Shown here one piece after another: positions 27,401 to 37,400 of a stretch of DNA of 64,000 nucleotides. The notes under the pieces are model-generated. The model did not search any database. It saw nothing but the letters and a program-made list of their open reading frames with translations, and had not been told where the DNA came from. The number at the start of each line of letters is the position of its first letter. The stretch's first letter is position 1. This DNA is from Phoronis australis (taxonomy: Eukaryota > Phoronida > Phoronidae). A program made the position numbers and the translations under genes. Where the stretch lies: contig NMRA01000361.1 in NCBI GenBank assembly GCA_002633005.1, forward strand, positions 62,001 through 126,000, read 5' to 3'.

Positions 27401-30400
27401 TCTCATCCTCATATTATAAGTCTTTCTACAAAGTCTCTTTGGCAGCGCTAGATGTTAGTTTATTACTGTCTATGTCTAAACCCTGTCCCGTTTGATCAAT
27501 TTGTCACACGTTTCGAATTGAGCGCACATTTCTTTGAAAGATTTCTGAAACTTTCTCATCTTTTGTTGTTATTCCTGTACCTGATTTGTGTATTTGTGAT
27601 ATTATCACTGTTGTGGTTTGTCATGGTGTCATTGTTTCCTACATTTGCATAAGTGTCAGATTATTCACACATATTTGTTTTTTCTTGATCAGAATTTGCA
27701 TATGATTTGAATCATGGCAAATAAGTTTGTTTTGTTGACTAAAGCCTAGGCATGAAGGCTTTGGCTTTAGTTAAGATTGTATATGATTGATGAACGCTAA
27801 ATTTAATTTTCAGAATGCCTGTTTGATTTAACTGAGTGTAGTTGGTAGACATCCCTATGTGTTAACCCACAATTTGTTTATACGTGTTTAGTTGTCCCTG
27901 TAGAGAACTGCTAGACTCACTAACGTGTGTATGAGTGTTATGCTCTAACCGTTCTGTTTCAGAAGACAATGACCAGGTTGAATAACAGGTGATATAAGGT
28001 TGAAGTACTTTGTATTGCATGCAGTATTTTAGGCTTATCATAATCCACATAGTGAACACCTGCACCTGCTCAATAATTGTTAACAAGATCTATGGAATAC
28101 GTTCACTGTGCAAATTCTGATTGTCATGCATCCTTCATGTCACCAGGGCTGCTAGGACTTGATCATAAGGTGCTGGCTGATCCAGGATATCACTGGGGGA
28201 GGGGGTTATCACCTCAGGGTACCCTTAAAACAGCATGACGCTAGTTTTTGCTTTCGTCAGATTTGTGATGGGGTTGGCCCCCTGAATCCATCCATGAAGT
28301 GAAGTGCAATTTGACACTATGCAATCAAAATTGACCAATGTGTTTGGAGTATTCCCATGGACACTTGTACTACAGATGAGTTAGCTTTCATCAGAAAACC
28401 TTCTTGTCTTTTTAAAGCACTTCCAATGACAAAACTGCAGTGTGTTTTCATTATGTGGAATGTGGTAATTTCCTTCATTTTATCTTCATCCCTTTTTTAC
28501 AGTTCCATTGCACCGTAGCACTCAGTCACTTCCAGCGCACCATGGTTTGAGACTTTGCGAATGGCGTTTGTGTTTGGTTGTGTTTGCTCTCGCGAGTTGA
28601 TTTGCATGCCAGGCTTAATAGTGCAACCACGTAACAGTGGGAAAATGTATTTTAGTCTAAACATTGTAGACCTCACTTACGTGAGATTATGGACCATCTA
28701 GTTTCATGTTGCATTTGTAGCTTTTAGAGCACATTCCTGGAAGCGATGTTTGACACATTTCAAAATTATAAATAAAAATTATATATTTTTTTGTAAAATT
28801 GAAACCTTTGGAAATAACTAGGGTACAGTTATTTTCATTCTCATTAACTTAAAAATTAAGTTGCATCCTACCTACTTCAGAAATCATTAATACAAAATGT
28901 CATTTTAACATAGTAGTCACTGCCCTGGAGGTCGTCAAACTTCCTTCTTCACAAACTCTGAGTATATTGATTTCTTACACAGGATTTTCTTCTGAACACA
29001 AGTTTTATCATGGGTCATGTGCCACAATTGTTTTTAATTCATTTTTTGTGAATCAGTATTTTTTCCAGACCAGTGTCCATCCTTTTTTGTACCAGTGTTG
29101 GTGAGGAAATACCGTTATTTCGATAATAAAGATTGTTCATTGAGGAATTGTGCTGCATATTGAAATATGTAGCTTATGAGAAGACAATTGGTTCATGAAA
29201 AATAGCCCTCTTTGAGAAGAACCCTGAATTTGTGAGGAATAAAAACTGATTATGACCCAGTCCTCATTGTTTAGTAGACAAAGTCAGAAGTCTGTTAATT
29301 TAATATTTTCAACTCTTTTGAAGTATTGATGAGTTTCCTTAACAAAGTCACCTTCTGTTTTGATAGATTATAATCCCTGTGTAGTAATAATTAGGTCAAT
29401 GAAGTCGCAATCACCAACTGTTTAGCTAGAATAAATCAAGGTAGGGAAGATGAATCCAGCTGCAAGTACTTTCAATTGTATAACTAGTGTAAAATTTTCT
29501 AAAACACATTGTGCTTATAAAAGCAAAGGTTAGTGTTGTCGCTGCACTAAGTTGAGGTCAAAATTATCGAATGATAAATTGCGACTGAGTTGCCTAACTT
29601 GTCGGTACTTAATAAGTTGAGCTTTATTGAGAACTTACTAATCTGTGCTCTATCAGGAATAGTTTTGCTGTACCTCATTAGTGAGCCGTGTTCTCGTGCT
29701 GCTCTGTCGTTTTAGTGACTTATATTAGAGTAAAGTCTGGTGTTTAGAGCTAGGCCTGTTAGCTTCCTTGCCTTCCAAATGCATGCACAGACCCGATTTG
29801 TGACAATAAGTCAATAACTAAAACAAGGTAGTAATTAAATCCATTTCACTTCAAGAAGCACTGTTTTGGGTGTGCACGTGACTTTGACTAGATTTTAGCT
29901 AGGTCCTAGCACGCCCGGATTTATGAATTGGCTTTATGCACGGCGGGTGATTTCACGCGCGGCAAACATAATGAGAAGTCAGTCGAATGAGCGTGGTTCT
30001 TGACAGACGGGCCCAGAATTTGTTTCTCATCTGAACAAGGAACAGATTGGCACCATCTTTTTAAGCAGTAATTAAGCGGTCCTAAGTCAGAAGTTGTTTT
30101 GACAGAAAGCAGGTTCATATGAAAGTCCTATACTTGCAAACTGCATTAATTGTTTGCGAGTTCAGCACTGATAAAAGAAACTATATCGTAAATAACTCGC
30201 AGAATAATCGTTTAATTGTTAAACAAATATTTTGCTGACACTATGTTAAGTGAACGAGACATCTCTCCCATTTGGTCATGATTTGACTCAGCTGATTGTG
30301 CACCCTCCAAAATATCAGACCACTCGGACAGCATCTGACATCATTTTTAATGAGTGTGCGCGATATGTGTATGAAAAAATTCGTTAGCCAAAGAATCCTT

Positions 30401-31642
30401 CAACGAGGATGAAGATGAAGAACACGGGCCCGATCAACGAATGTGTGGACTGATTCGCTATTGACTATATTGTGACGAATAAGACGGTTAAAATTCTAAT
30501 TAAACTAGATTTTTGTGTTATTCATCGAAAGAAAAATGATCTTTGATCCCTGTACAAAAATCCTCAAATCCGCGTGTCCCTGCATTTTCTACTTCAGTGT
30601 AACAATAACCGCAGAAAATATAATCGGTGTCCCCAGAAAATTGAAATATTGGCAGTAAAGTGCAGATTACTTCAACATTTTGGTGTAATTATGAAAAAAT
30701 TCTTATCATCACCAGAACTCATGAAGTCTTTTTAGATTTGATTACAAACAACTCGAAACAAATTTAAAAATGGATCCAATAACTTTACTCTGAGCTGTAA
30801 AATGACTCTCATGCAATGCGACCTTTCATTAAATAGTAAATTTCAACATTTTTTCGCATCGAATTGACATTGATGATCGCGCAGTGAGTAGTTAAAGGTC
30901 AGGGTCAAGGATCTAATTTCTTAAACGGTACTCGACCTTGCAGACTTGAATTCAACTCGAGTCACGCTGCATGATTCGAGTACAAACATTTAAATTTACT
31001 CGGAAATGAGACATGCAGTGGTCACTTTTCGAGTCAAATTTCGAGTATACATAGATTAGACATCAGGTGAAGGCATTGATCTCTTAATTTCCGAAACTAT
31101 ATTAAGTAAATATATTTTTATTCAGTTTGTTTAAAAAATGTTATTAAACGCTGAAGAAAAAGATTGATCTTAAAAACAGGTTATTGCTTCTCTGTTTAGA
31201 TTTGGTTTCACGCATGATGTGTTAACCTGCTATTGCTCAGCTTTTACTAACACTAAAGCTATAATTCTGTATCTAGGTAACAGTTTCTATAATAACTATC
31301 ACGACTGTTATTTGTCTCATTAATTAAAATTTCCTGATGTAGAATAGGATTCCGGATATTCGCGAGGGAAATTGCTTTGCTTTGCAATGCTTTACTTAAA
31401 TGCTTGCCAAAAAACGCGCCTTTGTAGTCAACACTTTACATGTAACGTTCACTGGGTTTGACTAATCCTAACCGCATATAATTAACTGTAAGCAAGTATT
31501 TTTATGAGCAGTTGCATGACGTACAGCGCCTTTTACATAGTTATTCCTTGACATTTACAGGTGGGACACATCTAAACACATAGCAGAATCTATGGTGAGG
31601 AGTTACGAAGAGGTAGCAAGGCTGGAACAACTAGACTCTTGA
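9417..31642 (+). CDS. MORN1: MORN repeat-containing protein 1 orthologue
   Basis: Fourteen exons join in phase with GT-AG borders: 9417-9480, 11571-11642, 12814-13023, 13708-13798, 14641-14728, 15148-15361, 16281-16395, 18565-18707, 20732-20866, 22991-23215, 24575-24592, 25543-25626, 26438-26582, 31561-31642. The product is 561 residues; human MORN1 is about 500. The first half is a run of MORN repeats (YEGEWDQGKKHG, YYEGEFKAGEITGNG, YDGDWIQDKKQGHG). It aligns in order with MORN1, including the non-MORN segments TAGFRYTPP and FGYDIVNYP. The middle is Pro/Ala/Glu-rich and then Ser/Lys-rich, with PPPPPMYRPFTLMDD. The C-terminus carries the MORN1 signature GDYVIVVQDVTNPPFLG. MORN proteins are usually membrane- or cilium-associated scaffolds; the role of MORN1 is not settled. 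Exon 8 appears twice (see separate entry). Confidence 0.93.
9742..9995 (-). CDS. Exon-like reading frame, family unknown
   Basis: On the minus strand a good acceptor (aacttcag, 9996) precedes an open frame of about 84 codons. It ends in KRYL-stop at 9742, and a donor-like gtactt lies just before the stop. The frame is rich in hydrophobic and charged residues (ISDVEEHWNLQMM, GHFYTVC, CHMEFEEIKDIKGF). It lies in MORN1 intron 1, antisense to MORN1. The second copy (10135-10362, after the gap) differs by a few bases and stays open. A degenerate relative at about 58.3-58.5 kb shares the end (EGIKYI...KKYL-stop) and the following 3' flank, so this belongs to a dispersed repeat or multicopy gene. 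I do not recognise the protein. Confidence 0.35.
9768..10497 (+). repeat. Near-identical direct duplication around gap at 10134 (probable assembly artefact)
   Basis: 9768-10133 and 10135-10497 are almost identical direct copies meeting at a single n. Differences are isolated substitutions and one 3-bp gtt length change. That pattern is expected when two alleles are placed end to end in a diploid assembly. Confidence 0.8.
11819..11952. repeat. Inverted repeat, 54-bp arms and 26-base loop
   Basis: Arms 11819-11872 and 11899-11952 are nearly perfect reverse complements (core CTTCTACAATAAC paired with GTTATTGTAGAAG) and exactly equal in length. It lies in MORN1 intron 2. It could be a small fold-back element or a pre-miRNA-like hairpin; no clear target-site duplication was seen. 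Confidence 0.75.
18202..19645 (+). repeat. Duplicated block carrying MORN1 exon 8 twice (probable false haplotype duplication)
   Basis: 18202-18923 (722 bases) and 18925-19645 (721 bases) are almost identical direct copies separated by one n. Each contains MORN1 exon 8 with intact splice sites (18565-18707 and 19287-19429). The exon is 143 bases, so using both copies in one mRNA would shift the frame. With one copy the gene reads through. This supports an assembly artefact rather than a real exon duplication. Confidence 0.85.
21592..21765 (+). repeat. 26-bp minisatellite with an AGGTCA in each unit
   Basis: Unit tgaggtcataaggttacatt + tgaata. AGGTCA occurs at 21592, 21618, 21644, 21670, 21696, 21722 and 21748, exactly 26 bases apart. 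More diverged units (gaggccatgggctt) extend left to about 21490. It lies in MORN1 intron 9. AGGTCA is the nuclear-receptor half-site, but the 20-base gap between half-sites is not a classical receptor spacing. Confidence 0.85.
22515..22646 (+). repeat. Three-way-junction fold with hammerhead-like core
   Basis: Outer arms ggagtcatggagtttatat (22515-22533) and atataaacttcatgactcc (22628-22646) pair with one wobble. Inside are a hairpin (gtggaatgg with ccgttccac), then CTGACGA (22586-22592), a hairpin ggtctc-gagat-gagacc, and GAAAC (22611-22615). The order hairpin, CTGANGA, hairpin, GAAA, outer stem is that of a hammerhead ribozyme. However, an extra A follows CTGACGA and the expected UH cleavage dinucleotide is GG, so cleavage is unlikely. 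It lies in MORN1 intron 9. Confidence 0.45.
24575..24592 (+). CDS. MORN1: MORN1 exon 11, 18-bp microexon
   Basis: Bounded by tcttatttag and gtatgt, this 18-base exon is phase-neutral (enters and leaves after codon base 1). It adds DESAKP between the GKKDD end of exon 10 and the DGRSASS start of exon 12. It may be optional, because exon 10 also joins exon 12 in frame. Inferred from splice signals and phase only. Confidence 0.6.
28503..28776 (+). other. Possible alternative terminal exon of MORN1
   Basis: In the ~5-kb intron 13 a strong polypyrimidine tract and acceptor (cccttttttacag) end at 28502. Splicing from exon 13 would add about five codons and stop at the TAG near 28517. AATAAA follows at 28771-28776. 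This predicts a shorter isoform lacking the last 27 codons. Nothing else supports it. Confidence 0.25.
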
Positions 31643-31643
31643 A

Positions 31644-31773
31644 ATCGCAATGAATAACTGGCGTTGTTCAAACTTTATAATCGCGCTCACAAGAACACAT
31701 TACTTATGATCGCAATGAATACCTGGCGTTGTGCAAACTTTATAATCTCGCTCCCAAGAACACATTACTTATG
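31644..31773 (+). repeat. 65-bp tandem duplication in the MORN1 3' UTR
   Basis: 31644-31708 and 31709-31773 are direct copies (atcgcaatgaata...ttacttatg) differing at a few positions. They start two bases after the stop codon. Confidence 0.85.
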
Positions 31774-32019
31774 ATGATCCACTGTCTATATTGCATTTTC
31801 AAATACTGCTGCATAAATTGCTTCTCGGGAGCGACATTTGTAGTGTCAATAATTTGTAACTGTGTTCTTAACGAGGCACATATTACAAAAGATATGAATT
31901 TGAACGTTTAAATCTTAAGTGGTGTAGGGGTCTTGACTGTTTGATTTGGTCGTTTGCAATGTTTCGAGATCCTTAAGTCTGGTGTGTGTATATATGTACA
32001 GATCATATTTATTTATGTA

Positions 32020-32025
32020 AATAAA
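32020..32025 (+). terminator. MORN1 poly(A) signal
   Basis: AATAAA 378 bases after the MORN1 stop codon, the first canonical signal in a plausible 3' UTR. Confidence 0.5.
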
Positions 32026-32767
32026 CCTGTGAACGGAGAGTGTATGTGTTTTGAAAGAACCCTGCGGTATATGCATCTGGTCTTACTCAAGTCAAACCCA
32101 GGGTAAGCAATCTTCCTTTAGGTATTATTAAGAAGGCTCTTTTTACAAAACGCCATTGTTACCTTTCAATATTAAGAATTCAAAGTTGCTTACATTTCTT
32201 GGAATCAACAAAGGTAAGCTTAACATTTCTGTGAGACAGTATGTTATTAGTGAGTGTGACCTTGTAAACACTGATAAAAAGGTTAATATTTTAAAGCAGA
32301 TCTGTTTTAACACGTCACACTTCAATTTGTTGAAAAAACTGACGAAAAGGGGTCTGTCATTTGCAACAGACAAAACGCAGTAATCAGGAACAAAAAGGTT
32401 CTGTGCAGTTCAGGATCGAAGTAATTAGACGAAGTGCCATTATGGCCTTTCAGGGATAATTTTAGGAGCGTGCTCATAAACTTTTTAGTGCGCACTGCCA
32501 ACGGGTACATAAAAAATTTCACGAGGGAAAATGAAGTTGCGCCTCTAATGTGGTTTCTGTATGGAAAGTTAGGATGGCCCAACTCTCTACTTGTTGATTT
32601 TGACCAGTGCCGCACGAGACGACTGGCCTCAGCGCATACGATACAAGGTCATGTGACGGCTACAGACTGAAGTTGCAAATGTTAAAAAGGTTACGACCTC
32701 ATGTTTGAAATAGTTTATTTTCCATAATACCAAAGCACCGTCATATTACTAGCCAAGTAACGTGTGA

Positions 32768-34477
32768 TTACGGTTTTTGTGTCGCCTTTGCCCCACCGGC
32801 ACCGAAACTGACCTTGATGTTTCCGTACACATTTTCGGCGGTACATTCGTACTCTTCCGGGAAATCTTTAGCGGTCAATCGAAGAACATCAGAATTGAAA
32901 AACACCGTTCGATCCTCCGAAGGGATTTTTTGGCTCATTATTCTTCCCGATGTTTTTGCTTCCCACGTGATCTTAGGTGCAGGGTCAGAGGTGGCAGAAC
33001 AATTCAACACTAACTTGTCAGCATCGAATGACAAGAAGGTCTTCCTGATGAAAGCTGGCAGAGTGCAGTTGAAGGCCTCCAGTGAACGACTGAAGAACTT
33101 CTCTTGTCGAGGTGTCGCGCAAGTCAGCCCCGGGAAAATACCCGCCGTATACGTCTCGTGAATCCATTTCAATTCGCAGTTGCAATGCAAAGGGTTGTCT
33201 GAAATGTCCACCACCTTTGTCACCATTGTGTCCCTCAACACTTCTGGCACTGTTTGGATCTTGTTCGAGGCTAATCCAACATTCAGGACACTTTTTGGAA
33301 GGCCGTTAAGTACTTTTTCTATGTCTGACAATAGGTTGTTTTTAAGCTCAACAAAGACGAGCTGAGAGAGCCTGGTAAAGTCAGTTCCAGCGACATCGTT
33401 TAGCTCATTACCTTCCAAGGACAGAAAGGTGACGTTGGGCGTTTTGTTAAAGAAACCATCAACATCTTTCAGTTTCATGTCGTTCATAAAAAGTGTCGTT
33501 ATTGCTTGCACACCTACAAAGACTTCATCTGACATCCCGTGCTCGATTAAATTGCCAGATATAATAAGATTTTTCAAGTTGTTCAATCCATCGAATGCTT
33601 TGGCAGCGATTAAGTTTCTACCCGCTTCTATTTCAAGCGTCTCTAGGTTTGTTAGACGTAAATTGGAAAAGTAGTTTTCTGTCACTATCGAATTATTTGA
33701 TCCCAAACTCAGTGTTATAAGTTTTGGACACTTGGCAAACGATGCTGGAGGAATACAAGACAGGTTGACTGCGTGGAGCGATAGTTCGGTTAGTTGAGGG
33801 ATGTGATTGAAGGCTTTATCTTCTACGTTTGTGATGGCGTTATTTGCAAGGAATAAAAATTGTAATTCTGAGAGTCCAAGGAAAGCGTCGTTTGTAACCT
33901 GCTCGATATGGTTTTGTTGTAGGCTGAGGTGTGTTAGCTTGGTTAAAGACGTGAATAATCCCAAAGGAAGTTGGCGGACGAAGTTGTTTTGAAGTTCTAA
34001 TTCATGCAAGGATACGAGCGTGTTAAAAGTGCCCAGAGCAATGTCAGAAATCTTGTTGTCAGCTAAAACCAGTTTTTTCAAGTTGAATAGCCCTATTAGA
34101 TCAGACGCCTTTAGGTTGTGAATGTAGTTATCACTCAAGTCCAAATTCACCAGATTTCTGAAGTTTATGAAAGCGTAGTTGTCGATTGTTTCAATGCCAC
34201 AGGACCGCACTGTAAGAGTTGTCAGCTTCGGAAGTTTCGCAAATACCGCAAGATCGGATGATTGCAATCTTGTCAAAGGTGTTGGGCAGTAGTTGATTTC
34301 AAAAGTGACCGTCTCGTCGGGAAGATGTGTGGGCAAGTCAGTTTGGAGACAAGTTACGATCCCATCAGCTTTGCACTCGCATTTTGTTGGACAACTCGAG
34401 GTTGCGTCTGTCACGGACACAAGGAGTGTCAAAGCAATAGTGTAGGTCAACATAGTCATCTGTAAAGACAGCAACAC
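32768..34477 (-). CDS. Secreted leucine-rich repeat and Ig-domain protein (LRR-Ig), single exon
   Basis: 569-residue open frame. Residues 1-26 are a hydrophobic signal peptide. LRRNT has Cys 29, 33, 35 and 43. About 14 LRRs span 60-425 (LVNLDLSDNYIHNLKASDL, LTHLSLQQNHIEQV). LRRCT has NPLHCNCELKW with Cys 432, 434, 453 and 471. A C2-type Ig domain spans about 478-556 (Cys 493, Trp 505, YECTAEN Cys 545). No membrane helix or GPI tail follows, so it should be secreted. Such LRR-Ig proteins act in adhesion, neural guidance or immunity; which applies here is unknown. The ATG at 34459 is an alternative start: 'ttgctgtctttacag' just upstream is an excellent acceptor, so the first six codons may be intron. 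AATAAA (32714-32719, minus) lies 49 bases past the stop. Confidence 0.9.
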   Translation of the reverse strand: MLLSLQMTMLTYTIALTLLVSVTDATSSCPTKCECKADGIVTCLQTDLPTHLPDETVTFEINYCPTPLTRLQSSDLAVFAKLPKLTTLTVRSCGIETIDNYAFINFRNLVNLDLSDNYIHNLKASDLIGLFNLKKLVLADNKISDIALGTFNTLVSLHELELQNNFVRQLPLGLFTSLTKLTHLSLQQNHIEQVTNDAFLGLSELQFLFLANNAITNVEDKAFNHIPQLTELSLHAVNLSCIPPASFAKCPKLITLSLGSNNSIVTENYFSNLRLTNLETLEIEAGRNLIAAKAFDGLNNLKNLIISGNLIEHGMSDEVFVGVQAITTLFMNDMKLKDVDGFFNKTPNVTFLSLEGNELNDVAGTDFTRLSQLVFVELKNNLLSDIEKVLNGLPKSVLNVGLASNKIQTVPEVLRDTMVTKVVDISDNPLHCNCELKWIHETYTAGIFPGLTCATPRQEKFFSRSLEAFNCTLPAFIRKTFLSFDADKLVLNCSATSDPAPKITWEAKTSGRIMSQKIPSEDRTVFFNSDVLRLTAKDFPEEYECTAENVYGNIKVSFGAGGAKATQKP

Positions 34478-37400
34478 ATCAAAAATATGTTTTTGATCAT
34501 GTTTCGCCGTGACCTCTATAACGTTGTATTTGGTGGTTCACAATTTGACGGCCAACATTCCATTCTTCAATTTTGCGATCGTGCCACTGAAGCATTCTTA
34601 CAACTAATCACAATGCTGCAATATTCTAAAAAGGATTTTGATTCGTTGACAGGCAGTGCATTATTCACGCCCATGGCTGACGGGGTTTGTTTTCTTTCCA
34701 CTCAAACGTCTATTTGTTCCGGTCAGGGCGTTTGCGAGGGCGATTTCATGTGTAGTTCGATCCCTATGATTACTATGCGCAACACCGTCGATAGTTGTGA
34801 TACTTATTTTGATTTACGGCAATTCGTCACTTATTTAGCTCACAATTCGACCGAAAAGTGAAATTATATTTCATCAAATGTTTCCACAAAAATGAAAATG
34901 AAGAAAATTTTACCAGAATGATTTGTACTGTGTAGATATCATAAAAAAATTGTAAAATTTTATTATTTTTAGTATAGTTGTCAAATCAGCCTTTGAGTTG
35001 TGAAAAAAAGCGAACTCAGCACTTATTTTTGTGCGAAATACAAGGAGAATTATCGTAGCTGTTTGGTCAACAATCGCAGCTGCAATGTAGGGATCATAAC
35101 GCCCATGAAATGGAATATTGACTGAATATTTCGTGACTCCTAATTTCAATTTTGATTGGAAAATGAAACATTGGAGCATTCGTCATTATTTCAATTTTCA
35201 CATTCAAGTGTAATTGAACGATGATTTAACTCAATGATTCAGGTTTCAATATTCAACTTTCACAATGGAAATTGAGCTGAAAACCTGCACACGGATTTGT
35301 GATACTTGCAAATGTTGGCTTACTCAAATGAGAGTCCTTCAGATATACTCGAATAAAGAGAAAAGTTATGCATGAACAATAGTAGATCTGGACCATTGTA
35401 GCAGAAACTGGATGGGTCTGATCTATTCTGAAGCATGATTGGTCAAACAAATGACGTCACAAGCAACTCAGCAACGAAAACAAGGACACAGATTGTTCCC
35501 CTCATCACAAGAATTCTTTTTTATTTTTTACTTTTGATTCCATGATGAATTTTTAAATTTAATTCATTGTTCTAGGTTGGAACATTCAATTTAAAATAAA
35601 AATTGACCTTGAAATCTGGATTATTCAGTGGGTTATATCCAAAATAGGTAGTTTGTTTTCGCATGAATACAGTACTCTGGTGACGCATCGGCGTTGGTTT
35701 CGTGAAAATGCATTAATAGGAGTTAAGTGACGCAAATTACTCTTTTTCCGAGAACTGTACACTACACTGGTTGGATGAATAACTTACCGAAGGCGTAGGT
35801 AGCCTATTCTCCCATACGACCACTCTCGAAAAGATTGACAACTTAACGCATAGTGAGGAGACGAGCGATATATGGCCGCAATAAAACGGGCTTCCCCGAG
35901 GGGTAACGTGGTGATCAGGCTACTGGCGTTTTACACTTTTCATTGATTGATTATTGGCTTGATTGATTTTTTGAAGATTTGACCCATGTCCCGTCACACC
36001 AGCTAAATGTCCTGCTCTTTGACTGACGGCAAAGTTGACTTACTATCATTTATATAGCCCCATTATTCCATTCGACTAAAAAGAAAAAAACACCGTCGGT
36101 GCGTTTTAGGTGTTGTGGCACCCATATTTACCTGTCGGACAATAAAAACGTTGTCGGTGCGTTTTCAGCTGTTGCGGAGGACATTTCAATTGTGTGCTTT
36201 TTCAAGATCCAAATATCTTTTGTATAACCGGATGATTCCAAGAGTCAATTCGTTCATTCTCGAATGTTGGCAACTACAGATGGCGCTGCACGAGGCTTCA
36301 AGGTTTTGTATTGAAATTGTGTGCATTTGAAATTGATCACTTATTTGCAAGGACTGCGTATCGTAATCGGATCGGTGGAAATATGCGACAAATTTATGAA
36401 AAGTTTGATACCCTCCGAGGAATGCTCAAGGGCAACTTTGGTATCAGGAAATGTGAACGCTCACACGCCCTAATTAATCCCCATATTCTCATATTTATCT
36501 GTGCGTGAAGCCACGTACAGCTGCCGTAATAAAACAGATAGGCCTATCAATTTAATGTAGTTTGAGCATCGTTGGCCTGCTAAACAGACCTGAAATTCAT
36601 AAAATTGATTTGTATAGAGGTCATACCACGAAACTAATAGATGTGAGTTTAAATCACCATGGTTTAGTAAGCAACTCTTGTCTTTGGAAGCAAAAATAGG
36701 CCTACAAAGGTTAACGTTGAAATCAGGAGTATCTTCGGTTTTGCGTCGTCTGGGGCTAATTGTTGGCGTGGTGTTAGGCTATCGTCTTATATAGAGCTGA
36801 CACATCTATAAATTATTCGGCAGTCGATCAGATCAATCTTAAAGAGTCTTACCGGTGAGAAAACAGATTTTTCTGAAATCAATCTCAGCGCAGAATCGAA
36901 CCTGAAACTCCAGTGCTCGCAGTCAAATGCTCAGTTCGCGGCCTTCATCCAACTCGATGGGCAGATATAACTGCGAGAATTAAAACACAATGAACTTTGT
37001 TGTTTTTTAGCGTTCAGGTAAAACTAATATCTTGAAGGAGTCTATTACAACCAACGATGACCTCAAAAATAATGTTTTCGTACGTAATACTGTCGATCTA
37101 AGGTAGACTTACATGTACAAATGAATACCGGTAAAATTGAGCTCTTCCTTTACCCCTAGTATTTAATTAGTGCGTTGACTGACTACCTGACGCAACTGTG
37201 TATTCAAAAACCATAATATTCAATGACTTCCAGTGCACGTCTTTTGTGCAGACATAAAGGTGTGCACGATACATGGACCGTTGATTCTGTATACACCGTA
37301 GAAGTCCTTCGCAATGTCTTCATGTGGCCATAGAGACGCTGCCAATGTCAACGCCATGACACCAGGGGTGCGTTCCGTAGACCGTCGTGAAAATTTCACG

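Noticed and set aside
34487-34861. 124-codon plus-strand frame divergent from the LRR-Ig gene
   Set aside because: No recognised domain, no splice or start context that supports it, and it begins within the likely LRR-Ig 5' leader or intron. Length alone is weak evidence in this composition.
36840-36965. Functional tRNA gene
   Set aside because: B box is present but acceptor and anticodon stems do not pair well and a SINE-like tail follows.
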